This document shows, piece by piece, positions 51,825 through 60,549 of a DNA stretch of 64,000 nucleotides; position 1 is the first letter of the stretch, and the number at the start of each line of letters is the position of its first letter. The position numbers and the translations under genes were made by a program. This DNA is from Rubrimonas sp036735545 (GTDB lineage: Bacteria > Pseudomonadota > Alphaproteobacteria > Rhodobacterales > Rhodobacteraceae): assembly GCA_036735545.1 (NCBI GenBank), contig DAINOD010000003.1, forward strand, positions 1 through 64,000. The letters run 5' to 3'. The notes beneath the pieces are model-generated. The model worked only from the letters and a program-made list of their open reading frames with translations, did not search any database and was not told the origin of the DNA.

Positions 51825-52532
51825 ATGAACCCGGAAATCCGCGCCGCCCTGTCCGGCGTCGCCGTGCCCACCGTCGTCTCCGCCCTGTGGCGGATGGGTT
51901 TTCGCAACACGATGCTCAAGGGGTTGCGCCCGGCCAATCCGGCGGCCGCGAAGTTCGTGGGCCCGGCCCGCACCGTGCGCACCATCGCCACGCGCGAGGA
52001 CCTCGTCGCCGCGCAGGCGGCCGGCGAGCGGCCCAACCTGCAGGGCAGGATCGCCAACGAGATCGCCGCAGGCGAGGTGCTGGTGGTGGCCATGGCCGGC
52101 GAGACCGGCACCGCCTTCATGGGCGACATCATGGCCACCGCGTTCCACGTGCGCGGCGTGGCGGGCGTGGTGCTCGACGGCGGCCTGTCCGACCTCGCCG
52201 CCTGCGCCGACATCGCGCTGCCGCTGCACGTCGCAGGGGCCGCGGGGCTGCCGGTCAGCTCGCACCGCTTCGTGATCGATCTGGACTGCCCGGTGGACTG
52301 CGCGGGCGTGGCGGTGCTGCCGGGCGACGTCGTGATGGGCGACCTGAACGGCGTCGTCGCGATCCCGGCGGCGAAGGTCGAGGAGGTCGCGAAGGTCTGC
52401 GTCGAGCGTGAACTGCTGGAGTCATGGGTGATCGAGCGGGTGCGGGGCGGCGCGCCGCTGGCCGGAACCTATCCGCCCGACGAGGCGACGCTCGCCGCCT
52501 TCGCCGCCTGGCGGCGCGAGACGGGACGCTGA
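51825..52532 (+). CDS. RraA / HMG-CHA aldolase-family protein with Arg-to-Ser change
   Basis: The 235-residue protein has the RraA/class II pyruvate aldolase fold. FVGPARTVRTIATRED opens the conserved part, and GVAGVVLDGGLSD is the usual DGxxRD site. Here Ser122 replaces the active-site Arg next to Asp123. The C-terminal VMGDLNGVVAIPAAKVEEV is typical. Aldolases of this family release pyruvate from 4-hydroxy-2-oxo acids and also act as oxaloacetate decarboxylases. AAAGGA precedes the ATG. The gene converges with the hydroxyacid dehydrogenase gene. Confidence 0.84.
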   Translation: MNPEIRAALSGVAVPTVVSALWRMGFRNTMLKGLRPANPAAAKFVGPARTVRTIATREDLVAAQAAGERPNLQGRIANEIAAGEVLVVAMAGETGTAFMGDIMATAFHVRGVAGVVLDGGLSDLAACADIALPLHVAGAAGLPVSSHRFVIDLDCPVDCAGVAVLPGDVVMGDLNGVVAIPAAKVEEVAKVCVERELLESWVIERVRGGAPLAGTYPPDEATLAAFAAWRRETGR

Positions 52533-52539
52533 GGCGCCC

Positions 52540-53586
52540 TCAGATCATCACCGCCCCGGTCTCGAAGCCGTGGGCGCGCAGCAGGTCGGCGTTGACGCAG
52601 CCGCGAAGCCGCCCGCTGCGCAGATAGCCGACCGCCGCCTCCATCGAAAGGCGGCGCATGTCGGCGAGGCTCTCGGGCGTGTAGAAGGCCGCGTGAGGGG
52701 TCAGCACCAGCCGCCCCTCCAGCCACGGCGCGCCCTGCGACCACGCCGTCAGCAGCGGATGGCTGCGGTCCAGCGGCTCCTTCGGCAGCACGTCCAGCGC
52801 CGCGGCGCAGAGGGCGCCCGAGCGCAGCCCGGCCTCCACCGCGTCGAGGTCCACCAGTCCGCCTCGGGCGGTGTTCACCAGCACCGCGCCGTGGCGCATC
52901 GCCGCAACCTGGGCGGGACCGATCAGCCCGGCGGTTTCGGGGCTCAGCGGGCAGTGCAGGCTGACCACGTCGCTGGCGGCCAGCAGTTCCGCCAGCGTCT
53001 GGAAGCGTTCGAAGGCGAAACCCTTCTCCCATCCGGTCGGCAGGTGAGGGTCGTGGAACGCGACGCGCATGCCGAAGGCCCGCGCGCGTAGCGCCGCGGC
53101 ATGGCCGATCCGCCCGAGCCCCACCACGCCGAAGGTCAATCCGGCAAGCCTGCGCACCGGCGGCAGGGGCAGGGCGAAAGTGCTCCACGCGTCGTCGCGC
53201 ACCCTCAGGCGGGCGTCGTAGGCGGCGACGCCGCGGGTCAGCGCCAGCATCAGCGCGATGGCGTGGTCGGCGACCTCCGCGGTGCCGTAGTCGGGCGTGT
53301 TGCAGACGGGTATGCCGCGGCGCGCGCAGGCGTCGATGTCGATGTGGTTGAAGCCCACGCCGGCCTGCACGACCACCTTGGCCCGCGCCATGTGCGCCAC
53401 AAGCCGTTGCGGCAGCAGGTGGCGGCTGCGGCAGTTGATCACCGCGTCGGCCCTGGCCAGCGCCTCGGCCGGCGTGTCGTCATGACCGGGGCGGACGATC
53501 TCGAACTCTACCTCCGGTCCCGCGGCGGCGCGCTCGATGTCGGGGTCGTCCTGGAACTGCGGGTCGATGATCAGGATGCGGGTCAC
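52540..53586 (-). CDS. D-isomer-specific 2-hydroxyacid dehydrogenase (CtBP-like branch), operon 3
   Basis: The 348-residue dehydrogenase has the nucleotide motif FGVVGLGRIGHAAALRA, catalytic Arg in VNTARGGLVD, Glu in LPKEPLDRSHP and His in LTPHAAFYTPESL. The pattern PHAAFYTPES is typical of the CtBP-like branch. It is the last gene of operon 3 and overlaps the aminotransferase stop by four bases. It may reduce the 2-oxo acid formed by that aminotransferase. Confidence 0.88.
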   Translation of the reverse strand: MTRILIIDPQFQDDPDIERAAAGPEVEFEIVRPGHDDTPAEALARADAVINCRSRHLLPQRLVAHMARAKVVVQAGVGFNHIDIDACARRGIPVCNTPDYGTAEVADHAIALMLALTRGVAAYDARLRVRDDAWSTFALPLPPVRRLAGLTFGVVGLGRIGHAAALRARAFGMRVAFHDPHLPTGWEKGFAFERFQTLAELLAASDVVSLHCPLSPETAGLIGPAQVAAMRHGAVLVNTARGGLVDLDAVEAGLRSGALCAAALDVLPKEPLDRSHPLLTAWSQGAPWLEGRLVLTPHAAFYTPESLADMRRLSMEAAVGYLRSGRLRGCVNADLLRAHGFETGAVMI

Positions 53587-54716
53587 GGCCGGGCGGGCTC
53601 GGTCAGGTCGACGCCGATCTCGGCGAAGGCCTCGTCGATGGCGTGCAGCACGAAGGCGATGTCCTGCTCCACGATGTCGCCCATCACCCCGATTCGGAAG
53701 GTGCCGGCCGAGGTGAGGCGGCCGGGGAAGATGACGACGCCCCGCTTCTCCAGCGCCGCATAGAAGGCGGGGAAGGCGTAGGCCGGGTGCTCGGGGTCGT
53801 GCATGGTCGCGATGATCGGCGCTGCGACCTCATCGGGCAGCAGCGTGCGCAGGCCGCGCTGGCGCAGCCCGTCCACCAGCATCTTCCAGCAGCGCCGATA
53901 GCGCGCGCCGCGCGGGCCGACGCCGCCCTCGGCCTCGTGGCGCTCGCACCCCTTGGCCAGCGCGGCGACGACATGGGTGGGCGGGGTCCAGCGCCACTGG
54001 CCGCCGGTGTCGTCCATGAACTTCGCCTGCGCGTGCAGGTCGAGCACCGCCGAGCGGCACCGCCCCGCCGACGCTTCCAGCGCGTCGCGCCGCGCGATCA
54101 CCGCGGCCACGCCGGGCACGCTCTCAAGGCACTTGTTGGGGCTGATGAAGATCGCCAGCAGGTCGAGCGCGGCCGCGTCGAGCGGGAAGCCGCCGAAGGA
54201 CGCCACCGCGTCCACCAGCACCTCCACCCCCCGCGCCCGCGCCGCCGCGGCGATCTCGGCGACGCGGTTCAGCACGCCCGTGCCGGTCTCGGCGTGGCAG
54301 AGCGCGAGGTGGGTCACGGCGGGGTCCGCGGCCAGCAGGCGGTCGACGTCCTCGCCCGTGGGCAGGGGCAGCATCGGGAAGTCGGCGACCGTCACCTCGC
54401 GCCGGGCGCCGCGGACGATCTCGGCGAGGCGACGGCCATAGAAGCCGTTCTCGATCACCATGACCTTCGCGTCCTCGGGCACCAGCGTCTGGAAACCCGC
54501 CTCGATGCCGTAGGTGGCGCTGCCCTGCAGCAGCACGCAGACATGGCTGTCCTCGCCGCCGCACAGCGACAGCAGATAGCGCCGGATCGCCTGCGTCTTG
54601 CCCGCGTGCTCGGCGGCGTTGGGGCTGCGGTCGCGCAGCATCTCGGCCTTGATCTCCGGCGGCACGGTCAGCGGTCCGGGCGTCAGCAGGTAGAAGTCGT
54701 GGCGTCGGTCAGGCAT
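53583..54716 (-). CDS. Class V aminotransferase resembling 2-aminoethylphosphonate-pyruvate transaminase (PhnW-like)
   Basis: The 377-residue PLP enzyme starts YLLTPGPLTVPPEIKAEMLR and has LLQGSATYGIEAGFQTLV, HAETGTGVLN, Asp in VDAVASFGG and the Schiff-base lysine in FISPNKCLESVPG. Length and motifs match PhnW. No phnX, phnA or phnY gene is nearby, and the operon encodes a hydantoinase pair, so the substrate may instead be a beta-amino acid or other primary amine. The start overlaps the hyuB stop by eight bases. Confidence 0.83.
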   Translation of the reverse strand: MPDRRHDFYLLTPGPLTVPPEIKAEMLRDRSPNAAEHAGKTQAIRRYLLSLCGGEDSHVCVLLQGSATYGIEAGFQTLVPEDAKVMVIENGFYGRRLAEIVRGARREVTVADFPMLPLPTGEDVDRLLAADPAVTHLALCHAETGTGVLNRVAEIAAAARARGVEVLVDAVASFGGFPLDAAALDLLAIFISPNKCLESVPGVAAVIARRDALEASAGRCRSAVLDLHAQAKFMDDTGGQWRWTPPTHVVAALAKGCERHEAEGGVGPRGARYRRCWKMLVDGLRQRGLRTLLPDEVAAPIIATMHDPEHPAYAFPAFYAALEKRGVVIFPGRLTSAGTFRIGVMGDIVEQDIAFVLHAIDEAFAEIGVDLTEPARP

Positions 54717-56742
54717 TGACCAGTCCTCCCATCGCGGCCGCCTCGTCGCGCAGGCGGTCCATTTCGCGCGCCAGCCGCGCCCGCGCCTCCGCCGGGTCGC
54801 CCAGGCGCTCCGCCATCGGCGTCGTCGCCCCCCGGGCGAGGCCCGGCGCGATGCGCATGAACAGCTCCAGCCGCCGCTCCGAGGCCCGGCTCGGGCCCAG
54901 CCCGATCAGCAGCGCGGCCATCTCGCACATGGCGGCGTCGTCGAACACCGCCTCCCAGGCCTCCCTCTCGGGGCCGAAGTCGAAGGCCGGCCGCGGGCCG
55001 CGCCCGGCCGTCAGCCGCGCGCGCAGCGCGGCGCTCGCCTCCGGGTCGGCCGCGCCGTCGCGCAGGACCACGCCGTAGTCGCGCAGCGCCGCGGCCCCGG
55101 AGACATGGCCCAGCCGCACGTCGCGCTCGACCGCCGCGACGTCGCGCTCCAGCGGGTCGCCGTAGCCGCCGCCGCCGGGGGTCATGATCGTGACCACGTC
55201 GCCTACCTCGGGGCGCAGCATGTCGAGCTTGCCGATCTCGCGCTCACGGTCGGCGCCAAGATTCAGCACGACGCGCGCCTTCGCGCCGGGCATCCCGCCG
55301 GCCATGCCCCATGGCGCGAACACGAAGCGCTCCATGCCGCGGCCGAGCACCGCGCTGCCGGGCCGGGCGATCCGGACGCTGAAGCGCACGCCCGACCCGC
55401 CGCGCCACCGGCCCGCCCCGCCGCTGTCCGGCCGCAGGGCGTAGTCGACGATCAGCGCCTCCGCCTCCTCCTCGGTCTTCTCGATCGGCGTGTTGCGCTG
55501 GTTGGCCAGGCTGGAGTCCCGCCCGTCCACGCCGTCGGCGCCGTGGCGCCCGCCGGTTCCGCCGACCAGCGACTGGAGGACCAGCACGTTGCGCGCGCCG
55601 GTGCGCGGGTCCTGCTCGACCAGCACGGAGGGGATCATCACGCCGCCGCTGGGGGCCGGCATCAGCGTCGGGTCGGCGGCGTTCAGCGCGCCGACCAGCG
55701 CCTCGTTCAGGCGGATCGCCGTCGCGCTGCGAATGCCCACGGCCGCCGGCGGCGCGGGATTGACGATGCTCCCCCGGGGCGCGGAGACGGTGATGTTCTC
55801 GAACAGCCCATGGTTCAACGGCGTGGTCTTGTCGCCACTGTAGACGAAATGCATCAGCTTCAGGGTCAGCCACGGGTGCCGGCGACCGCCGGTCGGGATG
55901 TTGTAGGGGGCCGACACCTGCGGGTCGGAGCCGGCGAAATCGAGATTGACCAACCCGTCGCGCGCCTCGACCCGGCAGCGCACCCGCACGGGCACCGCGG
56001 AGTTGTAGTCGTCGTCCAGATAATCCCAGAACTCATGGACGCCGTCGGGGATGCGGCGCTGGACCGCGCGCGCCTTCATCGCGGCGTATTCGGCGAGATC
56101 GGCCTGCGCCTGCAGGAAAGCCGCGGGCCCCAACTCGGCGCAGAGGTCCTGCAGTCGCCTCACGCCGACGCCGAGCGCGGCGAGCATCGCGTCCACATCG
56201 CCGAGGTTGCTGTCCGGCGTCCGGCAGTTGGCGCGGTAGAGCGCCAGGAAATCCTCGTTCATCCGGCCCGCCTTCACCAGCTTCATCGGCGGGATCTGCA
56301 GCCCCTCCTCGAAGGTCTCGCGGAACCGCGGCGAGATCGACGAGGGAACGCCGCCGCCGATGTCGGCGGAATGAATGAAGTCCCACGCATGGGCGACGAT
56401 CGCGCCGTCGTGGAACACCGGGCGGATCAGGTGCAGGTCGGGCATGTGGCTCGCCAGACCCTCGCTGAGATAGGCGTGGTTGGTGATGATCACGTCGCCC
56501 GGCTCCAGCGGCCCGACGTGGGAAAGCGAGGGGCCGAGGTCGCTGTCCAGGAACCCCGAGACGCCCAGCGTGTCGGGATAGGCGAAGAAGCGCCCCTCCG
56601 GCGTCGCCACGGCGCAGCCGTAGTCGCCGGCTTCCTTGACGTAGGTGGTGCGGGCGGTGCGCTGCAGCGTGATCGCCATCTCCTCGGCGACGGCCTTGAA
56701 CTTGTGCAGCAGCACTTCGAGCAGGATCGGATCGGTCCTCAC
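54709..56742 (-). CDS. hyuB: Hydantoinase B/oxoprolinase-family protein (HyuB-like), pair 2
   Basis: The 677-residue subunit has DPILLEVLLHKFKAVAEEMA, LQRTARTTYVKEAGDYGCAV, GDVIITNHAYLSEGLASHMP and DSGGAGRWRGGSGVRF. Its C-terminus carries about 100 residues more than the pair 1 HyuB (578 residues), after TPGGGGYGDPLERD, rich in Arg, Ala and Glu. The GTG start overlaps the hyuA stop as GTGA. It acts with the HyuA-like subunit on a cyclic amide brought in by ABC system 3. Confidence 0.9.
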   Translation of the reverse strand: MRTDPILLEVLLHKFKAVAEEMAITLQRTARTTYVKEAGDYGCAVATPEGRFFAYPDTLGVSGFLDSDLGPSLSHVGPLEPGDVIITNHAYLSEGLASHMPDLHLIRPVFHDGAIVAHAWDFIHSADIGGGVPSSISPRFRETFEEGLQIPPMKLVKAGRMNEDFLALYRANCRTPDSNLGDVDAMLAALGVGVRRLQDLCAELGPAAFLQAQADLAEYAAMKARAVQRRIPDGVHEFWDYLDDDYNSAVPVRVRCRVEARDGLVNLDFAGSDPQVSAPYNIPTGGRRHPWLTLKLMHFVYSGDKTTPLNHGLFENITVSAPRGSIVNPAPPAAVGIRSATAIRLNEALVGALNAADPTLMPAPSGGVMIPSVLVEQDPRTGARNVLVLQSLVGGTGGRHGADGVDGRDSSLANQRNTPIEKTEEEAEALIVDYALRPDSGGAGRWRGGSGVRFSVRIARPGSAVLGRGMERFVFAPWGMAGGMPGAKARVVLNLGADREREIGKLDMLRPEVGDVVTIMTPGGGGYGDPLERDVAAVERDVRLGHVSGAAALRDYGVVLRDGAADPEASAALRARLTAGRGPRPAFDFGPEREAWEAVFDDAAMCEMAALLIGLGPSRASERRLELFMRIAPGLARGATTPMAERLGDPAEARARLAREMDRLRDEAAAMGGLVNA

Positions 56743-58826
56743 CGTGCGCCCTCCCGCCGCAGGTGCAGCGCGCCGATGCGGTCGGCGCGGGCGCGCCAGC
56801 CCGGCGGCACGATCGTCGTCGTGTCGGCCTGCTCGATGATCGCGGGGCCCGCGGCCTCCGCCCCGTCGCCGAAACCGGCGCGGTCGTAGACCGCCGCCTC
56901 GTGGGTCGCCGCGCCGATCCGGATGGCGCGCGACCCGCGCGCGACCGCGCCGCCGGGGGGCGCGGCGGGCAGGGCTATGGGCTTGCCCCGCCCGACGACG
57001 GCGAGCCGAAGCGTCTGGCTCTGCACCGGGCTGTCGGGGCGGCTGAAGCCGTAGAGCTTGTGGTGCAGGGCATGGAAGCGGTCGCAGACGGTCGCGACAT
57101 CGAGCCCGGCGCGCTCCTCGGCGGTGAAGATCACCTTTAGTTCGTAGGCCTGCCCCGGATAGCGCAGGTCGAAGGCGGGGGCGAAGCCGTAGGCGTCGGC
57201 CAGCCCGGTCTCGCGCGCGAGCCAGTCCCGCGCCTCCGCCTCCATCGCGTCCAGGAGCGCCGCCACGTCCGCCCAGCCGTCGCGCCCCTGCGGCAGGACC
57301 CCCGCCGGCGCCAGCAGCTTGCGCGCGGTGCGGGCGTAGTCGCGACGCACCTCGGCCAGCACGGCCCCCAGCGCGCAGAACGCGCCGGGCGACGGCGGCG
57401 CGACCACGCCGCCGATGCCGGCCTCCTCGGCCAGCAGCGTCGCGTGGGTCGGGCCGGCGCCGCCGAACGCGACCAGCGCATACTCCCGCGGGTCCGCGCC
57501 CGCCTGCGCGAGCAGCTTGGTGGTCTCGGCCGCCATGCGGGCGCTCGCCACCCGCAGGGCCGCGGCGGCCGCGTCGCGCGCGCGATCGGTCCCGTTCATG
57601 CCCAGACCGGCCGCCACGCGGTCGAGCGCCGCCAGCGCCGCTTCGGCGTCCAGCGCCATCGCCCCGCCGAGAAAGCGGGCCGGGTCGATGTAGCCCAGCG
57701 CGACGTAGCAGTCCGTCACCGTCGGCTGCATGCCGCCGCGGCCGTAACAGGCCGGCCCCGGCTCGGCCCCGGCCGACATCGGGCCGACCTTGAGCAGTCC
57801 CTGCGGATCGAGCCAGACCACCGAACCGCCGCCGGCGCCGATGGCCGAGACGTTCACCACCGGCATCATCAAGGGGAAATCGCCGACCTGCGTCGCGGCG
57901 GTGAACTCTGGCGCACCCTCCGAGCAGATCGCGATGTCGGCGCTGGTGCCGCCCATGTCGAAGGTGATCAGCCGCCGCAGCCCCGACGCCTGCGCCACCC
58001 GCGCCGCAGCCGAGACGCCGGACGCCGGGCCCGACAGCACCGTCTCGATGGGGCGGGCGCGCGCGGTGTCGAGCCCGATGGCGCCGCCGTTGTTGGCGGT
58101 GACGTGGATCGGGGCCACGACGCCGCGCGCGGCCAGACGGCGCTCCAGTCGGTCGAAATAGCCGGTCATCAGCGGCTGGATCGAGGCGTTGAGCGCGGCG
58201 ACCATGCAGCGCTCGTATTCGCGGATCTCGGGCCAGACCGCGCTCGACAGCGTGATCCCGACGCCGGGCAGCGCCGCGACGAGCGCAGCCCCTATTTCGG
58301 CTTCGAGGCTTCCGTCCACCCACGCGTTTAGCAGGCAGACCGCCACCGCCTCGACGCCCGCCGCCCGCAAGGCCTCGGCCAGCGCCGCCAGCGCCGCGGC
58401 GTCGGGGCGCGCGACGATCGCGCCGCGGGAGGTCATTCGCGCCTCGATCTCGAACACGAGGTCGCGGGGCGCGAGCGGGTCCTCGCGCCCGGCGGTGACG
58501 TCGTAGCTCGACGGCATGCGCAGCCGGGCGATCTCGAGGATGTCGCGGTTGCCCGGGGAGACCACCAATCCAAGCCGCGCGCCGCGTCGCTGGATGATGG
58601 CGTTCAGCCCGATGGTGGTGCCGTGCGCGATCAACGCCACGTCCGCGGGCTCGGCGCCGACCTGCGCCAGAAGCGCCATCGTCCCGCTCTCGACCGCGGC
58701 CGAGGGGTCGGATGGCGTGCTCGGCTCCTTGTGCACGGCCAGGGCGCCCGAGGCGGGGTCCGCCAGGACGAAATCTGTGAAGGTGCCGCCGACGTCGACG
58801 CCGATGCGCAGCGCGCGCGTGGCCAT
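56739..58826 (-). CDS. hyuA: Hydantoinase A/oxoprolinase-family protein (HyuA-like), pair 2
   Basis: The 695-residue subunit has LRIGVDVGGTFTDFVLAD, LIAHGTTIGLNAIIQRRGA, ITFDMGGTSADIAIC and VAFGGAGPTHATLLAEE, with the actin-like ATPase sites in place. I chose the ATG at 58826; an upstream in-frame TTG would add six residues. The binding-protein gene lies 66 bases upstream, with a hairpin between. The pair differs clearly from pair 1 (for example MGGTSAD against VGGTSTD), so different substrates are likely. Confidence 0.91.
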   Translation of the reverse strand: MATRALRIGVDVGGTFTDFVLADPASGALAVHKEPSTPSDPSAAVESGTMALLAQVGAEPADVALIAHGTTIGLNAIIQRRGARLGLVVSPGNRDILEIARLRMPSSYDVTAGREDPLAPRDLVFEIEARMTSRGAIVARPDAAALAALAEALRAAGVEAVAVCLLNAWVDGSLEAEIGAALVAALPGVGITLSSAVWPEIREYERCMVAALNASIQPLMTGYFDRLERRLAARGVVAPIHVTANNGGAIGLDTARARPIETVLSGPASGVSAAARVAQASGLRRLITFDMGGTSADIAICSEGAPEFTAATQVGDFPLMMPVVNVSAIGAGGGSVVWLDPQGLLKVGPMSAGAEPGPACYGRGGMQPTVTDCYVALGYIDPARFLGGAMALDAEAALAALDRVAAGLGMNGTDRARDAAAAALRVASARMAAETTKLLAQAGADPREYALVAFGGAGPTHATLLAEEAGIGGVVAPPSPGAFCALGAVLAEVRRDYARTARKLLAPAGVLPQGRDGWADVAALLDAMEAEARDWLARETGLADAYGFAPAFDLRYPGQAYELKVIFTAEERAGLDVATVCDRFHALHHKLYGFSRPDSPVQSQTLRLAVVGRGKPIALPAAPPGGAVARGSRAIRIGAATHEAAVYDRAGFGDGAEAAGPAIIEQADTTTIVPPGWRARADRIGALHLRREGAR

Positions 58827-58863
58827 GATGGAGTCGTCCTGCAAGGGAATGGGGAGGCGGTCG

Positions 58864-58885
58864 GCCGGCCCCGTCGGGGGCCGGC
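58864..58885 (-). terminator. Hairpin behind the system 3 binding-protein gene (attenuator or 3' stabiliser)
   Basis: Perfect 9-bp inverted repeat GCCGGCCCC / GGGGCCGGC with a four-base loop, seven bases past the binding-protein stop codon and before hyuA. No T-run follows. It matches the position and stem length of the hairpins behind the other two binding-protein genes. Confidence 0.6.
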
Positions 58886-58892
58886 GCGAGGG

Positions 58893-60473
58893 TCAGTCCA
58901 TGGTGACCCAGCGGATCTCCAGCCAGTTGTCCGGCCGGATGGACACGCCGACATTGGGCCGCATCGCGTAGACCAGAACCTGGTGGTGGATCGGCGCGAA
59001 AAGGTTGTCCTCGCGCACCCTGGCGTAGATTTCGGCCATGGCCTCCTGCCGCTCGGCAGGGTCGATCTTGGCGCGCGCCTCGGCGATCATCGCGTCATAC
59101 TCGGCGTCGGAGAAGTTGGAGTAGTTGTAGATGCCCTCGCCCTTCGGATCGTCGCGGCTCATCAGCATCGTCTCGAGCATGTACATGCCGTCGAAATAGG
59201 GCGAGTTGAACCCCATCAGGTGGAACGAGGTGTCACGCTCCCACAGCTTCGGGAAGTACTGGGCGCGCGGCATCAGGTTCAGGTCCACCTCGATCCCGAG
59301 CCGGGTCAGCATGCCGGTCGCGGCGCGGCAGATGGCCTCGTCGTTGATGTAGCGGTTGTTCGGGCAATCGAGCGTGACCCTGAAACCGTCCGGATAGCCC
59401 GCCTCCGCCAGCAGCGCCTTCGCGGCGTCGAGGTCGCCGGGGTCGCGCGCGTCGAGCGCCGGATCGTAGCCGACGTTGCCCGGCGCCAGCACCTGTCCCG
59501 TGGGCGTCGACAGTCCGCGCATCACGGCGCGCTGGATCGCCGCCGGATCGATGGCCATGTTGACCGCCTTGCGCACCCGGGGGTCCTTGAACGGATTGGC
59601 GCCGCCGGCGTCGCCGTATCTCAGCGTCTCCGAGCCGAGATCGAAGGCGAAGAACAGCGTGCGGAACTCGTCGGCCTGCGCCAGCGTGATGTCCGGGTTG
59701 CCCTCCAGCTGCGCCACGTTCTGCGCCGGCACGTCGATCACCAGATCAAGCTCGCCCGACAGGAGCGCCGAGATGCGCGTCGGATCGCTGGAGATCGGCC
59801 GCAGCACCACCTCGTCGATGTCGCCGTCGGTCTCGCCCCAATAGCCCTCGAAGCGGGCGAAGGTGGTCTGGTTGTCGGGCTCCCGCGACACAAGGCGAAA
59901 CGGTCCCGTGCCGTTGGCGTTCAGGACCGCGAAGCTCTCCTCGTTCCTGGTCAGGTCCTGCGGACGGGCGACGGCGTTGGCTTCGATCCAGTCGCTGTCC
60001 ATGATGAAGATGTAGGTCATCTTGTCGGGGAGGAGCGGGTCGGGAACCTCGGTCACGAACTCGATCGTCAGAGGGTCGGGCGTGCGCATTTCGACGATGG
60101 AGGCGACGAAGCCCTTGAACTGCGACGTCTCGGCCTTGGCGCGCTCGATGGAGGCGACGACATCCTCGGCGGTGAAGGCGGCGCCGTCGTGGAACGTCAC
60201 GCCCTCGCGCAGGGTGAAGCGCCAGACATTCGGCTCGACGGCCTCCCACGACGTCGCCAGCTGGGGGGCCTTTGCGAGGTCGCGGTCGCGGGTCACCAGC
60301 GCCTCGTAGGCCCAGGACAGCACGGTGATCGTCGTCTGGATGTTCTGCGCGTGAGGGTCCATCGTCCCGGCGTCGGCCTGGGCGCCGATGCGCAGCGTCT
60401 TGGCCTCGGCGAGGCCGGCCGCCAGCGCGAGCGCGCAGGCCGTCGTCGACAGGGTCAGGCGTGTCCATTTCAT
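58893..60473 (-). CDS. ABC transporter substrate-binding protein, family 5 (DppA-like), system 3
   Basis: The 526-residue periplasmic receptor has a Sec signal (MKWTRLTLSTTACALALAAG, cleavage after LAEA) and begins its mature part KTLRIGAQADAGTMDPHAQN. GVTFHDGAAFTAEDVVASIE is the family 5 motif. The gene follows both permease genes, the opposite order from system 1. The substrate is probably the cyclic amide or its linear form processed by the HyuAB-like proteins encoded next. Confidence 0.92.
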   Translation of the reverse strand: MKWTRLTLSTTACALALAAGLAEAKTLRIGAQADAGTMDPHAQNIQTTITVLSWAYEALVTRDRDLAKAPQLATSWEAVEPNVWRFTLREGVTFHDGAAFTAEDVVASIERAKAETSQFKGFVASIVEMRTPDPLTIEFVTEVPDPLLPDKMTYIFIMDSDWIEANAVARPQDLTRNEESFAVLNANGTGPFRLVSREPDNQTTFARFEGYWGETDGDIDEVVLRPISSDPTRISALLSGELDLVIDVPAQNVAQLEGNPDITLAQADEFRTLFFAFDLGSETLRYGDAGGANPFKDPRVRKAVNMAIDPAAIQRAVMRGLSTPTGQVLAPGNVGYDPALDARDPGDLDAAKALLAEAGYPDGFRVTLDCPNNRYINDEAICRAATGMLTRLGIEVDLNLMPRAQYFPKLWERDTSFHLMGFNSPYFDGMYMLETMLMSRDDPKGEGIYNYSNFSDAEYDAMIAEARAKIDPAERQEAMAEIYARVREDNLFAPIHHQVLVYAMRPNVGVSIRPDNWLEIRWVTMD

Positions 60474-60549
60474 AGCGGTCTCTCCATGTCGGTGTTGCGT
60501 TTATTGTTGCTTCGGGCCGCGATCCATCGGCCATTTCCTCCGGGTCGTC

